Source of the DNA: Tetragonia tetragonoides
Taxonomy: Eukaryota > Streptophyta > Magnoliopsida > Caryophyllales > Aizoaceae
DNA: 64,000 nucleotides
Assembly (NCBI GenBank): GCA_038025085.1
Contig: CM076139.1
Coordinates: 15,765,307 to 15,829,306 of the forward strand
Direction: 5' to 3'
Shown: positions 1 through 12,670 of the stretch, piece after piece
Position numbering within the stretch: position 1 is the stretch's first letter
Layout: every line of letters begins with the position of its first letter
Notes under the pieces: generated by a model
Databases searched by the model: none
What the model saw: the letters and a program-made list of their open reading frames with translations, nothing else
What the model was told of the DNA's origin: nothing
Program-made: the position numbers and the translations under genes

Positions 1-3000
1 CATTATAATCACTTTTTCTACCCTTAACATCCCCCTTTCAGTGCATATTCTTAGTTATTTACAGCTTTTGGGAATGTAACATTTACATTGGGATGGAGAA
101 ATAAGACATATTAGCTGCTGTCTTACCGTAAGTCCCAAAATTTTAGTCCTCCATGCCCAGCAGTGACGATCACATTTGTGCTCTCAGGATCACTGGAAAC
201 AAATTAAAGAAGGGAAACAATTTTCAGGTCTCGTAGAAAGACTTGTTGAAAAAAAGAAATGAAAAATGAGGTACATAATAACCCAAAGAAAAAAATTATT
301 TATATGGTCCACAATAAAGCACTGGATGATTCCTTAACATGTTACTCCAAGAAGCACAAAAAAGAATTAAACAAAGTGTAGTGAAAAAAAAGTTGAATTT
401 GAGGCTCGGGTTAGCATACCAGAATCAGTAAGAACTCGTAATTATGCAGAAACGGTAGTACTTCTATATGTTCAAAAAAAAATTAGAAGGCAGTAGTCGA
501 CAATTAGTCAACTATATTCCACAGATCAGCAAGCTGAGAAGCATTAAACAGCTAAACATCAAAATAGAAGTTATGGAACACCATCCTGAACTGGAAAACC
601 TAGCTTATAGCACATGTAAGTGTCAACAAGGTGTACTTTCAAAGTCAGGCAACCTACAAGTAAAAGCCATATTTTTAACCAACTTCAGTTAATTATAGGC
701 TTTATGAGGAAAAGAAAGGAATACCACTCTCTAAGAAAATGGGTCAACATAGCCTACCCTTCGAATGGGGCCCAAGAAAGGGCTCTGATAGGAACTGTCT
801 CGGCGCTGAAGCAGAGTAAAGGTCTGGTGTCTGCGGATAACGTAAGGGCAACAAGTTAACAATTCGATATCAAGAATAATTGAAATCCGTTAAGATCAGA
901 AATGTTCTCTTCCGTGTTTGTGCAGATCAAAAAATATGTCCATGGAAACAACATCATCAGCTCAGCTTCTAGAGGTCGTTAATGGTCTCTCATAGCCAAC
1001 AAGGGTATTTTGCAAAGTTAAAGAGCAGCTGTTACTTTTTATTAAACATCATCGAGGGGAGAGTGATGGAAAAAAGGTGAGGTCAATCACAGTCACAGTA
1101 CCTTCAGATGAACAATTCGTAGAGAACTTCCACAATGCAACCTGCGTCACATTTCATGATTAGAAGTAGAAATATTAACACTAAAACTCACAAGAAGAAA
1201 TAGACATGGAGATCTTTTGGGACAGAAAGCTAGTATAGCCGGAAATATAATCAGGCACCATTGACAAAGTATTCTGCTGGCACACTGGGGAGGAAAACAG
1301 CTTGCGAGTTGCAACTGAATATGCAAAGAAAAAACTACCCCAAGTTCTTACCGTCCCATCATGACATCCAGCCAATATCAAATCGTGAGGAGGGTAAGCT
1401 GACCATTCCATAGTCAAAGGCATACTGCAAAATAACAAGATCAACTGTAAGTCGCCAAGAACTTACCTGCATAACTTCATAACCAGAGAAACAAATTCTA
1501 GCAAGTTTCAAAGCTCACAACAACAGTGATATGCCTGATAATAAATACATATAGCACGACATATGCTACCAGATGGGATATGGGATATGGGACACGGTAT
1601 ATAAATAGATAGTTGGAAGGCCATTCTAGGAGACAGACTATAATATCAAGATATAGTTACGTGACTAGGAATAGATAGAGGATGACCTTAGATAAGCATG
1701 CATCACCAAGGACAGGGAAATACACTCGACCTAAAAAGAGTTGAAAAAACCAAGTGTTCGATACAAAAATTGATGCAGACTTGGACAGTTGGATCATCCA
1801 ATGTATGTCTATTGTAGGCTATTCATAATTTCAACAGGCTATTAAATGTGTACGGCCTCCATCCTTGTTTGTCGACAACTTCAATGACTTGGGCATGCAA
1901 ACATCTCTGCAAAACTCTTTAATGTTAGGCTACCCCACCCATCTTAATCTACCCCTGTTAGAAATGTGTATGCTTTGTTGTGCAAGTAGCCTAGTAGTGA
2001 GTCATACTCTCATGTTTTTCTTCACTATGACATGGCACGGTTTCTTTGTCCAAGCATTTTGGTGCAGGAGGAAGCAGTGGGTATGCCTGTCTGTCGTGGG
2101 TATTCTGTATAGGCAGGTATGTATCCCGGAGTGGGTAGCTCAACTGGTAAGACCTCAAATGGCCCTAAGGGAGCTCGAACAAGTGACCTCTGCACTATAT
2201 GTCAAAGTTCTAACCAGCTGAGCTATCCACTCAGGGTAATTCATGAGGCATTTAACAGTTAAAGAATGTCTGTTTAGATGATACTCTTGCTATTAAATAA
2301 CATTTCTTTGAGCGAGTCTAGGTATGAGATAGATGGTTCACAGGTATTGATATAAGATTAATCTTACATTCTTACGCATTTGAAAATTTCAGTGGTGATC
2401 AATGTATACCAGCTCTACGGAAAGAAACGAACTTAATAGGTCAATATCTTATACACTGCATTTATATTTACCTGATCAAAACACCTACATACAACGGCTT
2501 GAATCAGGAATCTCAAGAAACATTAGAGTATAGATGTTAGCTTAGCCACTAAAATCTCTAGTGGGCGTACACATGACCTGGTTTGGAACTTGTATGCATC
2601 ATATTGCCTCTTTAAAAGACCCAGTCCCCCCCCCCCTCTTCAAAGCCCCAAAAAGAAAAGGAAAAGATAAAAATAGAAACACTAGACTTTCAAATATCAG
2701 TAGGCAAAAACGGAATATTTTTTAAGCACTATTCATTCAGACCAACTACATAAATAACTACAAAGATCATAATACTTTCAGAAAGATGAAGTAATATACC
2801 TCTGCCTATCACCATTCTTCAATGTTGAGCATCTGAATATAGGCTTCAATTTGGCAAAGCGAGGATCAGTAGCCTCATCTTGTCGAGAAGCATAGATACA
2901 TTTAATTATTTGAGGAGAAGGTATTTCCCACCTGCAATAAGATATTAAAGAGGTAACTACACAAAGATCCCTGCTACGGAAAAGGAAAGAGCTGGGAGCA

Positions 3001-6000
3001 TCGACCATGATAAGAAAACAGTTAATGGTAGATCACAATATCAACAAGCATTGAGGCAAAGCCATCAGTGTGACTGACCACAGACATACCACAAGTGCAA
3101 ACATATAAGTTGGTCTAACACTTAATAACTGCTGCCAATCATGATTTAATATGTTAGCAGAATTAAATCTTAGAAGATTCTTGATGGCATATGTGGTTAT
3201 GAGTGATGCTCGGGACAAACACAGAAGGCTGCAGCTCAGACTACAACAGAGGACTGACATGCAACCAAACAAAATGAAGCAAAATTTTCATAGAGCTTGG
3301 CTTCGTTGACCATATATTCCTATAAATTTAGGTTCAAGAAATTCATCTATTATCGAAAAACAATTGGCAGATGGAGGACAAAGAACCATCACATCAGAAT
3401 TATCATCTATCACCCAAAAACAACCAGCAGATGGAGGACAAAGAAACATCACATCAGAATTTTCAATCATTTACATTAGGCTTTTGTATGGCAAGACAAG
3501 TGCTTCCTAGTTCCTGGTGACCAAAATCTTTATTTTTTTGAATTTGTGAAGTAAACCATGAGAGCTATCAGTAGTTAACAGAGGTTAATTGTATTTGAGT
3601 GTCAATTGCACATTTTGGTGGGCCACATCAGTCTCTGTATAGATCAAACGTTGCAATAAACCTACAAAATGATTGGCATGAAGCCTATTGATTGCAGCTT
3701 TCTCCAGACCTCTGGGAAAGCATGAAAAAAAAGGCTCGTGGGAAAAGTGGAAGTGGAAAATAAACTATCCTGTTCAGAAGTAGACAAAAAACTCTTGACA
3801 TAACATAACTAGATAGAAGAGATAGATTGCAAGGATCAGAGACAAGGGGATCTTACACTTCAATAGACCCGTTCCCAAGAACAACTGCAAGATAGCCCAT
3901 TCTATGCTTGTTAACAGATTCACAAGCATCAAGGGGTCGCCATTTCACATCCCATGCAACTTTCCCATCATGATCCAGACAAAAGACAACTCTAGGAAGG
4001 ATAATATCCTTTGGAACATGACCACCACTGGAACCCAAATCGGAAGGACTTTCATCAGCCACAATTCTTTCTGCTACCATATCATCCTTTCTCGAAAAAT
4101 TATCTTGTAGACTTGCAGTGGAGCATCCTCCACCCTCATTTTGAGTTGGTAAATTAATATAAGCATGCCCTTTGTCAACTTTAGCTTTTGACTTTTTTCT
4201 TGAAATTCTTCTCAGATCTGAAAGTGTACATTCAACATCAGCTGTAAGCGCTTCTTTAGTAGGAAAGTTTCCCTTATAAACCGTTTCTTCTAGGGGACCA
4301 GTGGTATTCAGCAAGTCTTCTCCTGTTGAAGAAATGTCTGGCATATTTTCTGGAAACTGAATAGCTAGAGCTTGAAACAATGATTCTTCAGAACCAGTAA
4401 CATCGACGGTCTGCTCTACTATATTCTTCCCTTTTGTAACACCCTTTCTTTTTTTTCCCTTTCCTTTGTGAGGAGCAGGATTATTTGTTGTTATGTTCTT
4501 ATCCACAGCAGGCACATTTGATGAATCTTCTGGCAGCTGAACAGCAAGAGCATGGATTAACTGACCTTCAGGATCTAGAACTCCAGGAGTTTTATCTATT
4601 ACATTCTTTCTGGGTCTTCCTCTGGGCCTTTTCTCTTTTATCTTGTCCTTTGCAGCTGCATTCATTTTAAAATTTTCTTTTGTGTTACCAACAGGATCTG
4701 GCACATTCTGGGAAGCAGGGATACTCAGCATGTTTTCATCCACTGGAAGCACATTGGATGTATTTTCTGGAAGCTGAACAACAAGAGCTTGAGAGAATGA
4801 GCCTTCAGGATCTGCTAGGGCAAGGGTTTTATCTATTACATTCTTTCTAGGCCTTCCTCTGGGCCTCTTAGGTTTATTTTCTTCGTTCTTTGCAGCATTA
4901 TTCTTCTGATATTTACGTTTTGTGTTCCCAGCAGGAGCTTGCTTATCTTCTTTAGCAGAGGTACAGTTCAACAGACACCAAATCTGAATAATCCCTCGGC
5001 CACTAAGACGAGCTCCTAGCTTGTGATATGTTGAATCAGGAGGATGAGCAGCAACAGCAACAAACTGAAATCAAAGACAAGAAGAAAATGAGCTGAATTC
5101 CAATAAAGATGTATCTATGAGATACAGCTGTCGAGAACATGTCATAGAAAACCACTTACGGAAGGCTAGCTGAAATTTTATTTTTTTAGATGATCTTTGT
5201 TAGTTTGTATTAAGACTTGGAGTGATGAAGAATCTAGCATCTATGTTCCCAGATATGATTCTTTATCTACCTATTTTATAGTTTTTAGTAATTGTTACAT
5301 ATTGATTTGCTACCAGCATATGTCAGCCTCCTTATCAGCCTTCATTGTGATACAGGGACAAATGACTAGTTCATGTCTTATCAAATTTACAGAGACAAGT
5401 AAAGCTGATGTAGAATGGGGACAAGGGATTGAGCCAGAATTGGGAGTAAGGAAATAAGACAAGGGATGCAAGAGGGACAGAGATTATACGAGAAACTAAG
5501 AGAGCACAGAGAAATGTTGGAAACCAAAGTCATGTTATTCATTCTCAACTCTCAATCAGTTGTGTCAAAAAAATGAAGTGGGTGCTTCGATCCTCTCCCA
5601 TACACATTTTCTTATTTACACATTAAACTTGTGGATGGTTGCAATAAGTATGCAACGGCAAACATCCACAAGTGTAATGCATAAATGCTGGCAACAGTGT
5701 TTGGAGTCCGGAGAGGATCCTGATCCATAACACTAACAGGAAATTATTAAAAAAAATAATAATAAATAAATATATAAAAACACTAACAGGGCTGATTCTT
5801 GGCTTCAATCCATCCGGAACTGATAGCAACAGAAGTAGTCCACTTGGAGGAGGGCCCAGATACAATGCATGCTGCAAGTTGTAGGGCCAAAGCTTGCATT
5901 GGAAAAGAGCCAATTTTTCGCAAGGGTGACAGATTTTGTGGCAACAAAGGCAGGTTATTGGGAGGTTGTATTACGGGTGGTAGAAGGCTGATTGCCATTT

Positions 6001-8614
6001 CTCAATCCAAACTTACTAAGCCTCAAGACAAGTTCCCTTTGACCTAGGCGTAGTCCCTTGTCCTTGACAAGACACAGACCGTTCTTCTTGTGCGCTTCTC
6101 CCAAGCCACAAGAGACCTTTCTTCTTGGCGTCAACCCTCAATGAGAAATAGTATCCACTAGTTTGAATGTCAACCCTTCACACCAATCTTGCTTTACAAC
6201 CACAAGTTACAAAAGAGTAATGAATCAGAAGGGAATAGGATTAGCTGGCTGGGAAGCATGAATTGTCTGGTAGACTGGTCGCTGTGAAACCTGATCCCTG
6301 ACTCTGGCCCACATAGAAGGGTTCAGGTAATGGTTAGAAGAGGAGAAAGTTAAGAGAGAAGGAGAGTGGGACTTTTCTGTTGCACGTATACGCATGAGAA
6401 AGATGGATCAAACCTTACAAGTAGAGAGGCTGTTCCCGATAAATAAATAAATATTTAGATCAAACAAAGGAAAGTCTCACAAAAATAAGCCGACATATGA
6501 CTTTGTCCAAGAATATTCCTACATATGCCCCCCGATAGTTCGCTGTGTACATTTCCCTTCTCTACACCTTCCTCTACCCCAACTTAAAGCAATTATGTAC
6601 CATTGGGGTGTACGTGGGGATCATTTTTGACAAAGTCATATTTAGGATTAATTTTGTACAAAGGCCCAAATGCTGGTTATTTACATGAATTTAAAACAAA
6701 AGATTAAGGAACAAGAAAATAGAAGAAGGCAGGGAAAGGAAACTAGATTCCAATAAGAGTCTTTACAAAAGGGACCAATAACTAAGCTATATACATATGC
6801 AAGAAATCACAAGACAAAATCAAAATCCAGAAAGATACTCATGTACCCATTATATTACTCACTTTGCAATACCAGTTTAAAGCCAAAGTGAAGCATATCT
6901 CAAAACACATGTAGTAAACCATACGATAAACAGAAGACCAAAATCTAAATTGGACACACCATGCTAGTACCTCACATTTTGTATCGCATTTTGTTCCTTG
7001 ATCTGGCCTGGGACACCAATCCAATGCCCAAACTAGGCCACCAACATATAACAAAAAATCTTTCCTGCAAACAAGCTCACATCAGGGACAGCTCTGGTGC
7101 ACTATGAAAGTACTATAGTCTAAAAGTACATACAAGCATTGACATTTGTTAATCCTGGAGAGTGAAGTCAGTAAAGTTTAATACAGCATAGAAGAGTACC
7201 CAAAATATCCATACACGGGGTCTTACAAAACAGTAATGTTTGACACTTCTCCCAGCTTGAAAACCTTAAGATCTCGCATCATTTATTGTTCACAAGTACA
7301 TAACGACTAATAGACCTGCTCTACTCTAACATAATTCAGAAATACAGGAGAGAGCATCATAACTGACTTGAAAGTTAGAAGTAATCAAATACTACATATT
7401 TTTTCTGATGCTTGTAAGAGTACAAGGTGATCCAATAAGTTCATTACAGGCTTGCTTTGAGAGTCTCATAGTAGAATAAAAGAATGTCAAAAAAACTACT
7501 ACTACATATGAATAAATGCTAGTAACCTTGAGGTCAGGACTAATTCTGATATTTTTCACCATCAGTAAAAAGAGTGAACATTGAACACCATATATTCAGG
7601 ATACCTGGGTTCAGTTGACACCACTGCACCAGACACTTCCTCTGCCTGGAAAACAACCAAGGATAAGTAACAGCACAAAGAAAACATAATTGACTAGTCT
7701 AAAATTAGGTTGGTATGAACCATTCAAATGACACAAAAGTAACATAGTGTATCAAAAAGTACCTCTATATCACATTTCGGCACTGAAGCAGCTGAGAATT
7801 GAGGTAAACTTGTCTCATTATGTGCTTCTTTCGCATTAGCAAGTCCTGTTTCCGACACAAAACGGACGATTCTTGATCCATAATTAAAACATTTCCAATC
7901 GCTGCACACACACGTATAATATCAAGATTAAACAAACAAAGGCAGTATTGGTTTGACCAATGTAAATTGGCGGGAAACAATTTGTGTGATTCTGTGTAAA
8001 TTGACATTTCCCTAAACTTGTACTATTTGTACCAGTTTTAGCTCTATTATGTAGCACAAAACACCTACCAACTCAGTTTCAACTTGTTTTGACTGTTATA
8101 AACTCCATAAACATGCTTTGTAATACTGAATTCTACTAAAAAAATCAAATTGATGAAAATGTCTCCTCTCTCACTCCCAATTCTCTCAGCTCATATCAAT
8201 TTTCTGTAACATTGACTATATAAACTACAAACACCTCAATTTGCTAATAATCACCAAATGCAACAAATACAAAGACTATAAATAAGCAATTAAGTACCTC
8301 AAGAAACTAATTGAAGATGCAAACCGCTCAATTTCACTGTCCTCAAAGCTAAAACTATCCACTTCACCACAAAGCTTATAAATCACATCCATAGCCCTAA
8401 AATGATTCTCAGCAGAATAATCAAACATCGACACTTCAATTTCCGAACTATCACATTTGTTACTACCAGTAGTGACCTCAATTTGATCTATTGTTGTTTC
8501 CTTTTTCTTCCTCGTTTTCTTCTCTACAGCTTCTTTTGGTTTCTTTCTCTCTCCTCCTCGTTTCTTCTTCTTACTCTGATCATCCGCTGGTGGTTCACCG
8601 TGAAAAACCTCCAT
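1..8614 (-). CDS. WD40/AT-hook protein, TFIIIC subunit 2 (GTF3C2)-like, 3' end off window
   Basis: Probably a DNA-binding subunit of RNA polymerase III factor TFIIIC or a related nuclear WD40 protein. Ten exons join in frame through GT-AG introns: 8614-8298, 7901-7763, 7645-7605, 7064-6971, 5064-3857, 2931-2800, 1424-1352, 1141-1102, 830-758 and 192-127, giving about 727 residues before the left edge. The start is the first in-frame ATG, at 8614; the frame stays open to 8665 but has no earlier ATG. A lysine-rich N-terminus precedes WD40-type blades (LVWALDWCPRP; LILAGCHDGTVALWKF; VIVTAGHGGLKFWDLR). Between blades lies a basic insert with two AT-hooks (RPRGRPRK, near residues 264 and 343) within a threefold repeat. 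The blade order fits plant GTF3C2-like proteins. The family call is recognition from motifs, not a search; splice sites are phase-consistent throughout. Confidence 0.82.
2157..2239 (-). repeat. tRNA-related SINE fragment in an intron
   Basis: On the minus strand an A-box-like TAGCTCAGCTGG (near 2225) is followed about 50 bases later by a B-box-like TTCGAGCTCC, the spacing of a tRNA-type Pol III promoter. A second A-box-like TAGCTCAACTGG lies inverted on the plus strand near 2136. No cloverleaf with paired acceptor arms is evident, so I call a SINE or tRNA-like remnant rather than a tRNA gene. It lies inside the intron 2799-1425 of the TFIIIC-like gene. Confidence 0.5.
3368..3462. repeat. Two-copy 60-bp tandem repeat in intron 5
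   Basis: The block beginning CAGATGGAGGACAAAGAA starts at 3368 and again at 3428, with near-identical continuation (CATCACATCAGAAT). It lies in the intron 3856-2932 of the TFIIIC-like gene, which otherwise holds nothing I recognise. Confidence 0.75.
5065..6970. other. Large intron 4 of the TFIIIC-like gene, with an unexplained open segment
   Basis: This 1.9-kb intron contains a stretch near 5790-6010 that is open on both strands and more GC-balanced than its surroundings, consistent with an old insertion or captured exon. I cannot assign it to a family. It is flanked by AT-rich sequence without recognisable terminal repeats. Confidence 0.4.
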
Positions 8615-8941
8615 TGATGTGTTCGTCGGAACGTTAGGGTTTGTGAAATTCGCGAATTTCGCCACGCGCCACCGCCGTGGAGCTCAAACGCCGCCGCTGT
8701 TTCGAAGTTTCTCTCTTTTCTCTCTCTAGTTTCTCTCGGTGGAGTCGAGGACGGGGGTTCGAATCCTCACTCGGTTAGGTTAAACTTAAAACGGTTAAAA
8801 CCCAAAATTTCTCTGTTTTGTTTTATTTTATTTTACTTTTTGTTTTTTTTAAGGATTTATTTTGGCTTTTTAGGGATCATGGATGTAATCAAATACTAGG
8901 ATTAGCTAAGGGGGAATGGCATGATTATTACATCCTGACCC

Positions 8942-9100
8942 CACATGGTATTACTTTTTTTTCTTTTTTTTTTTGGCTAAGCACATGGTATTACTTTTTT
9001 TTCTTTTTTTTGGTAATCACATGGTATTACTTTTTTTTTCGGCTAATCACATGGTATTACTTTTTTCTTTTTTTTTTTTTTGCTAATCACATGGTATTAC
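8942..9100. repeat. Minisatellite of CACATGGTATTAC plus poly-T units
   Basis: CACATGGTATTAC occurs five times (about 8942, 8982, 9018, 9048 and 9088), each followed by a variable T-rich run and mostly by GGCTAAT or a similar linker. It lies about 330 bp upstream of the TFIIIC-like start codon. Unit length varies from about 30 to 40 bp. Confidence 0.85.
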
Positions 9101-9124
9101 ATGAAGTGGACTTCGAGTAATTAC

Positions 9125-9951
9125 CTAGGTTGCACCAATACTTGGCTCAACAACAGTATCTTGTATCCGATACGTTTCGGATATCGATACTTGTAGGATA
9201 TACGCCCGATACTTGGGAATACACAACCGATACGTATTAGAGAAGTATCCTATTCAAATCAGCAAACACTTCAATTAATACTCCCTCCGTTCCACAAAGT
9301 ATGCAAATATTTCTATTTTTGGATGTCCCAAAATATTGCAAATCAACTCAATAAATATGCATTGGAACTCCAAATATGCCAAGAAATTCAAATTATATAC
9401 ACACATACAAAAATAAATTTAATGAGAGATAATGTATTAAATAATGTTCCCTTAATTTTTACTATTTCCAAGAAGTTGCATACTTAGTGGGACCAATGGA
9501 GTAATACTTTTTGCAATACTAAAGATTAAGGATTTATTTATATATATCTCTATGAAACCCAAAAGAAATGATCTTTCTCTCTCATCATAGCCTCCATCTT
9601 GTCTGATCTGAAGGCTTACACCTATCACCTATCGGAGCAGCTGGTCGGTTCGCCAACTCTCTCTATCTTCCACACATCCATACCATCAACTAATTAGTCA
9701 TCAATTTACCCACACGTTTTTCATCTTTGATCTTGTATTCTTAATGGGGAATGGTATATACATGTTAACAATGCCAGTAAAGGTCATAAATTGAATTGCA
9801 CTTAACCTTTTTTTTTTAAAAAAAATTGTTATATTATATATTTTATATTATATTTTTGTCGTACCCGTATCCTAGAAAATTTAGAATTGCAGTATTCTGC
9901 ACCTGTATCCGTACCCGTATTCGTAACCGTATCGGTATCCGTACAACCTAG
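9125..9951. mobile_element. Non-autonomous hAT-like element with a nested MITE
   Basis: The ends are CTAGGTTGCAC on the left and, reverse complemented, CTAGGTTGTAC on the right. They are flanked by GTAATTAC (9117-9124) and ATAATTAC (9952-9959), a 7/8 match for an 8-bp target duplication as in hAT elements. Subterminal regions are full of the short motif CGATACG or GTATCCG in both orientations. No transposase is present. The Stowaway MITE at 9281-9501 lies inside it and is therefore younger. Confidence 0.7.
9281..9501. mobile_element. Stowaway-like MITE
   Basis: It begins CTCCCTCCGTTCCAC right after a TA (9279-9280) and ends with the inverted counterpart GTGGGACCAATGGAG before a TA (9502-9503). 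Both ends continue inward with matching AAGTATGCAA. CTCCCTCCGT termini and TA duplications are typical of Stowaway (Tc1/mariner) MITEs in plants. Length is 221 bp. Confidence 0.88.
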
Positions 9952-9959
9952 ATAATTAC

Positions 9960-12158
9960 CATGATGATATGCATGTAAATTAAAATTATCATCATTTCTT
10001 CTTTTGTTCTTTATAATTATGATGTGATACAAACCATTTCCTTCGTTAGGAATAGTTCAAAAAAAGTACTTTAGACTGAAAAGTATGTTTTTACTTTTAT
10101 ATTGGTGCTCGCTTTTTATTATTATTATTATTATCATAGAATAGTTGTAGGTTTTGAATAAAACTCTTTAAATAGTAATACTATGGTTTATGAGCATACA
10201 TTTTTTTTGGAAGTGCTATTTTTAAACTATAAAATTGATACTAACGTAGGGAGCACGTGTACATATTCTTTTCCTTTTTTCAGTTTTAATGTTAGGGAAT
10301 GAAGTTAGGCATGCATGTTACAAATTAAACCCTATACATTAACCTCTTAAACTAAAACTCGAAAATGTGCATGTTGATGAAGCTTCTCTTGAATCCTTAT
10401 CATACCTTTACGAATTAGGAGAGAGGTGAAGCATTATCTCTCTCTTTCTCGACCCTGCTAGGCAATTTTTTCATGACTATACATGAGAAAAATAATAATA
10501 GGGACTAATAATTTGAAAATTTTGCCAATTTTGCCAATTGTAATAATTTTAAAAAATCTATCATTTGGACATTTGATTATAAGTTTGATTTCTTATATAT
10601 TGATTGAGGATTTGTAGTGGTTGCTAGTATGAACCAATGTACGTTGAGAAGTATTTGGTTTCAATTATTAGGACAATGACTACAACCATATCACCGCCAC
10701 TCAATAAGGTACAATTATTATTTTGCCCACAATTGGCCTGCTGGATATAGATACATTATTAAACACGAGATATAAAATGATTGCAAGATTTTAATAGCAC
10801 GATAAAATATTTAATTTGTCGGTTGCGCAAAGTTGGGGACCAGATACCAAAATTCTAATAATAAATGATAGTACTTTTGATAATAATACTACCGATATAC
10901 TAATTATATATTGGATATTATTCATAAAGCTTTTAATGTTATTTACTGCACTTTTGATATACACTGTGTATCAATTATATCTTCGCAATTTGATGAACCA
11001 AAGAGAAAAAAAATAATAAAGTGTTTCCGTGATGAAAGATGGGCAACTAGTTGTCAATATTTTTAAATAAGTATTTGTGTTTTAAAAAACTAATACTTGA
11101 ATGCCATACTGATGTATATAGGATCAAATCACGCTAATCACATAATAATCTATAATGAAGACATTAATGAATGCCTGAACAACCTAACTACGCTTTACTT
11201 GAAAATCCTTGTTTGTTTGAGTCCCGGTGATCATGTTTTAACTATTTGGGGTCAATTTTTAATTTGCAAACTTTAACATCAATTTGTGAAGGAAAAAAAA
11301 ACTTTGATGAGGTGTATACATTCATTAATTGAATTTGTTTCAATTAAAATATACTTTTGAAGATTAAATTTTTAAAAAAAAATTATAATTTAAAAGTGTT
11401 TTCTTACAAAGAGTAAAATAAAAAGCTTATTTTGGTATAGGAAGTTGATGTATTATTTAATTTTGCATCTTAAGTAATTAATAGTAGTACTCCAATAAAG
11501 TCTAGACTTAGTGGCTAAAATTGAGGTTCTGGATATATCAAATTTCAGGTGCAAATCCCCTTTATTCTATTAGCCTCTCGCCTCTCTTAGACCAGAAAAA
11601 AAACAATTCATGAACTTGCTCCATGCCACGATTGCCAGTTTCCCACCAATCAATGATCGCATAGTACAAAAAGAGCACACAGAACATCTGATGCTACTCT
11701 TTTTTATTGAAATGAAAACGGGGGAGCTAGAGCTAGGGAGAAAGGACATCTGATGCTCTTTATTAATCAATCTGAGATGCTGATTTATATGTTATACTTC
11801 CAGACAACATCTATCAAAAATTAGGATGTTCAAGTATCAGTATCCACTATTTTGAAAGGGGTAGTAAAGTTGGTTGTGGGATGAATTTCATAACAGATAA
11901 TGGGTTTAATTTCTATGAGGCCTTTTTGCTAAGCCGATTTACAAAATTTATCCGGTTGATTTACCTGGTGTGTATGATTTACCGACTATTGTATATATAC
12001 ACTCGGGATTTATCCAATGTACACTCAAATAGTAGTTGCCGCAGCCCACAGGTTCCGCGTATCAAAAAAAAAAAAGTACCAGTAGCTAGTAGGCAGCTAA
12101 ATATAGGAGTACATATTCCCTTACACTTGCCTTACAATTACACTTACACAAGGTGTTA
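9960..12158. other. Intergenic AT-rich DNA
   Basis: About 2.2 kb between the hAT element and the MULE. I see homopolymer runs, a short ATT run near 10,120 and scattered short open frames, but no domain, RNA gene or terminal repeat. A somewhat less AT-rich patch near 11,570-11,770 is unassigned. Confidence 0.5.
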
Positions 12159-12216
12159 CTAAATACCGCCCCTAAATTACCACCTACTGCCCCCCAAATT
12201 CCAATTTTGCCCTTTT
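12159..12216 (+). repeat. Left terminal inverted repeat of the MULE
   Basis: It matches the reverse complement of 18244-18301 over almost its whole length with few mismatches. C- and T-rich subterminal sequence (CTCTACCACCCAC repeats) follows it; the matching right side is rich in GAGTGAG. Confidence 0.88.
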
Positions 12217-12389
12217 ATAAATTTTGCACTCATCCTCTCCCTCTCTAACTCTCACACCACTCCCTCTCTACCACCCACTCTACCACCCACTCTCATAGCC
12301 AACCTTCATCAACATCGAATGTCTGCCGGCGACGAGGAAGTGCCGTCGACGGTGGCGGAGGTAAAAAAAATTTTTGCGCATTTTTTTGC

Positions 12390-12552
12390 ACGGTCGTCTG
12401 CAACCGACGACCGACCCAAGGGTGAGTCGCCTGTAGCAGACGACTCATCCAGGGTGAGTCGCCTGCTACAGGCGACTCACCCTTGGGTCGGTCGTCGGTC
12501 GCAGACGACTCACCCAAGGGTGAGTCGAGATCGGCAGACGACCGACACCAAA
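12390..12552. repeat. Left palindromic GACTCACCC array
   Basis: Multiple copies of CGACTCACCC and its complement GGGTGAGTCG, several fused as palindromes, mixed with GCAGACGACCGAC. The block lies in the first intron of the transposase gene. Its last part (GACTCACCCAAGGGTGAGTCG with GATCGGCAGACGA) recurs near 17,843-17,878. Confidence 0.85.
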
Positions 12553-12560
12553 AAAAAAAT

Positions 12561-12670
<110 letters not shown>

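Noticed and set aside
5783..6047. Protein-like frames on both strands in intron 4
   Set aside because: No recognisable domain and the frames overlap on opposite strands; kept only as an unexplained segment.
8615..8665. Longer N-terminus for the TFIIIC-like protein, starting at 8665
   Set aside because: The codon at 8665 is GTG; the first in-frame ATG is at 8614.
8750..8775. B-box-like GGGTTCGAATCC upstream of the TFIIIC-like gene
   Set aside because: No A-box at the right distance on either strand and no tRNA fold, so not called a tRNA gene or SINE.
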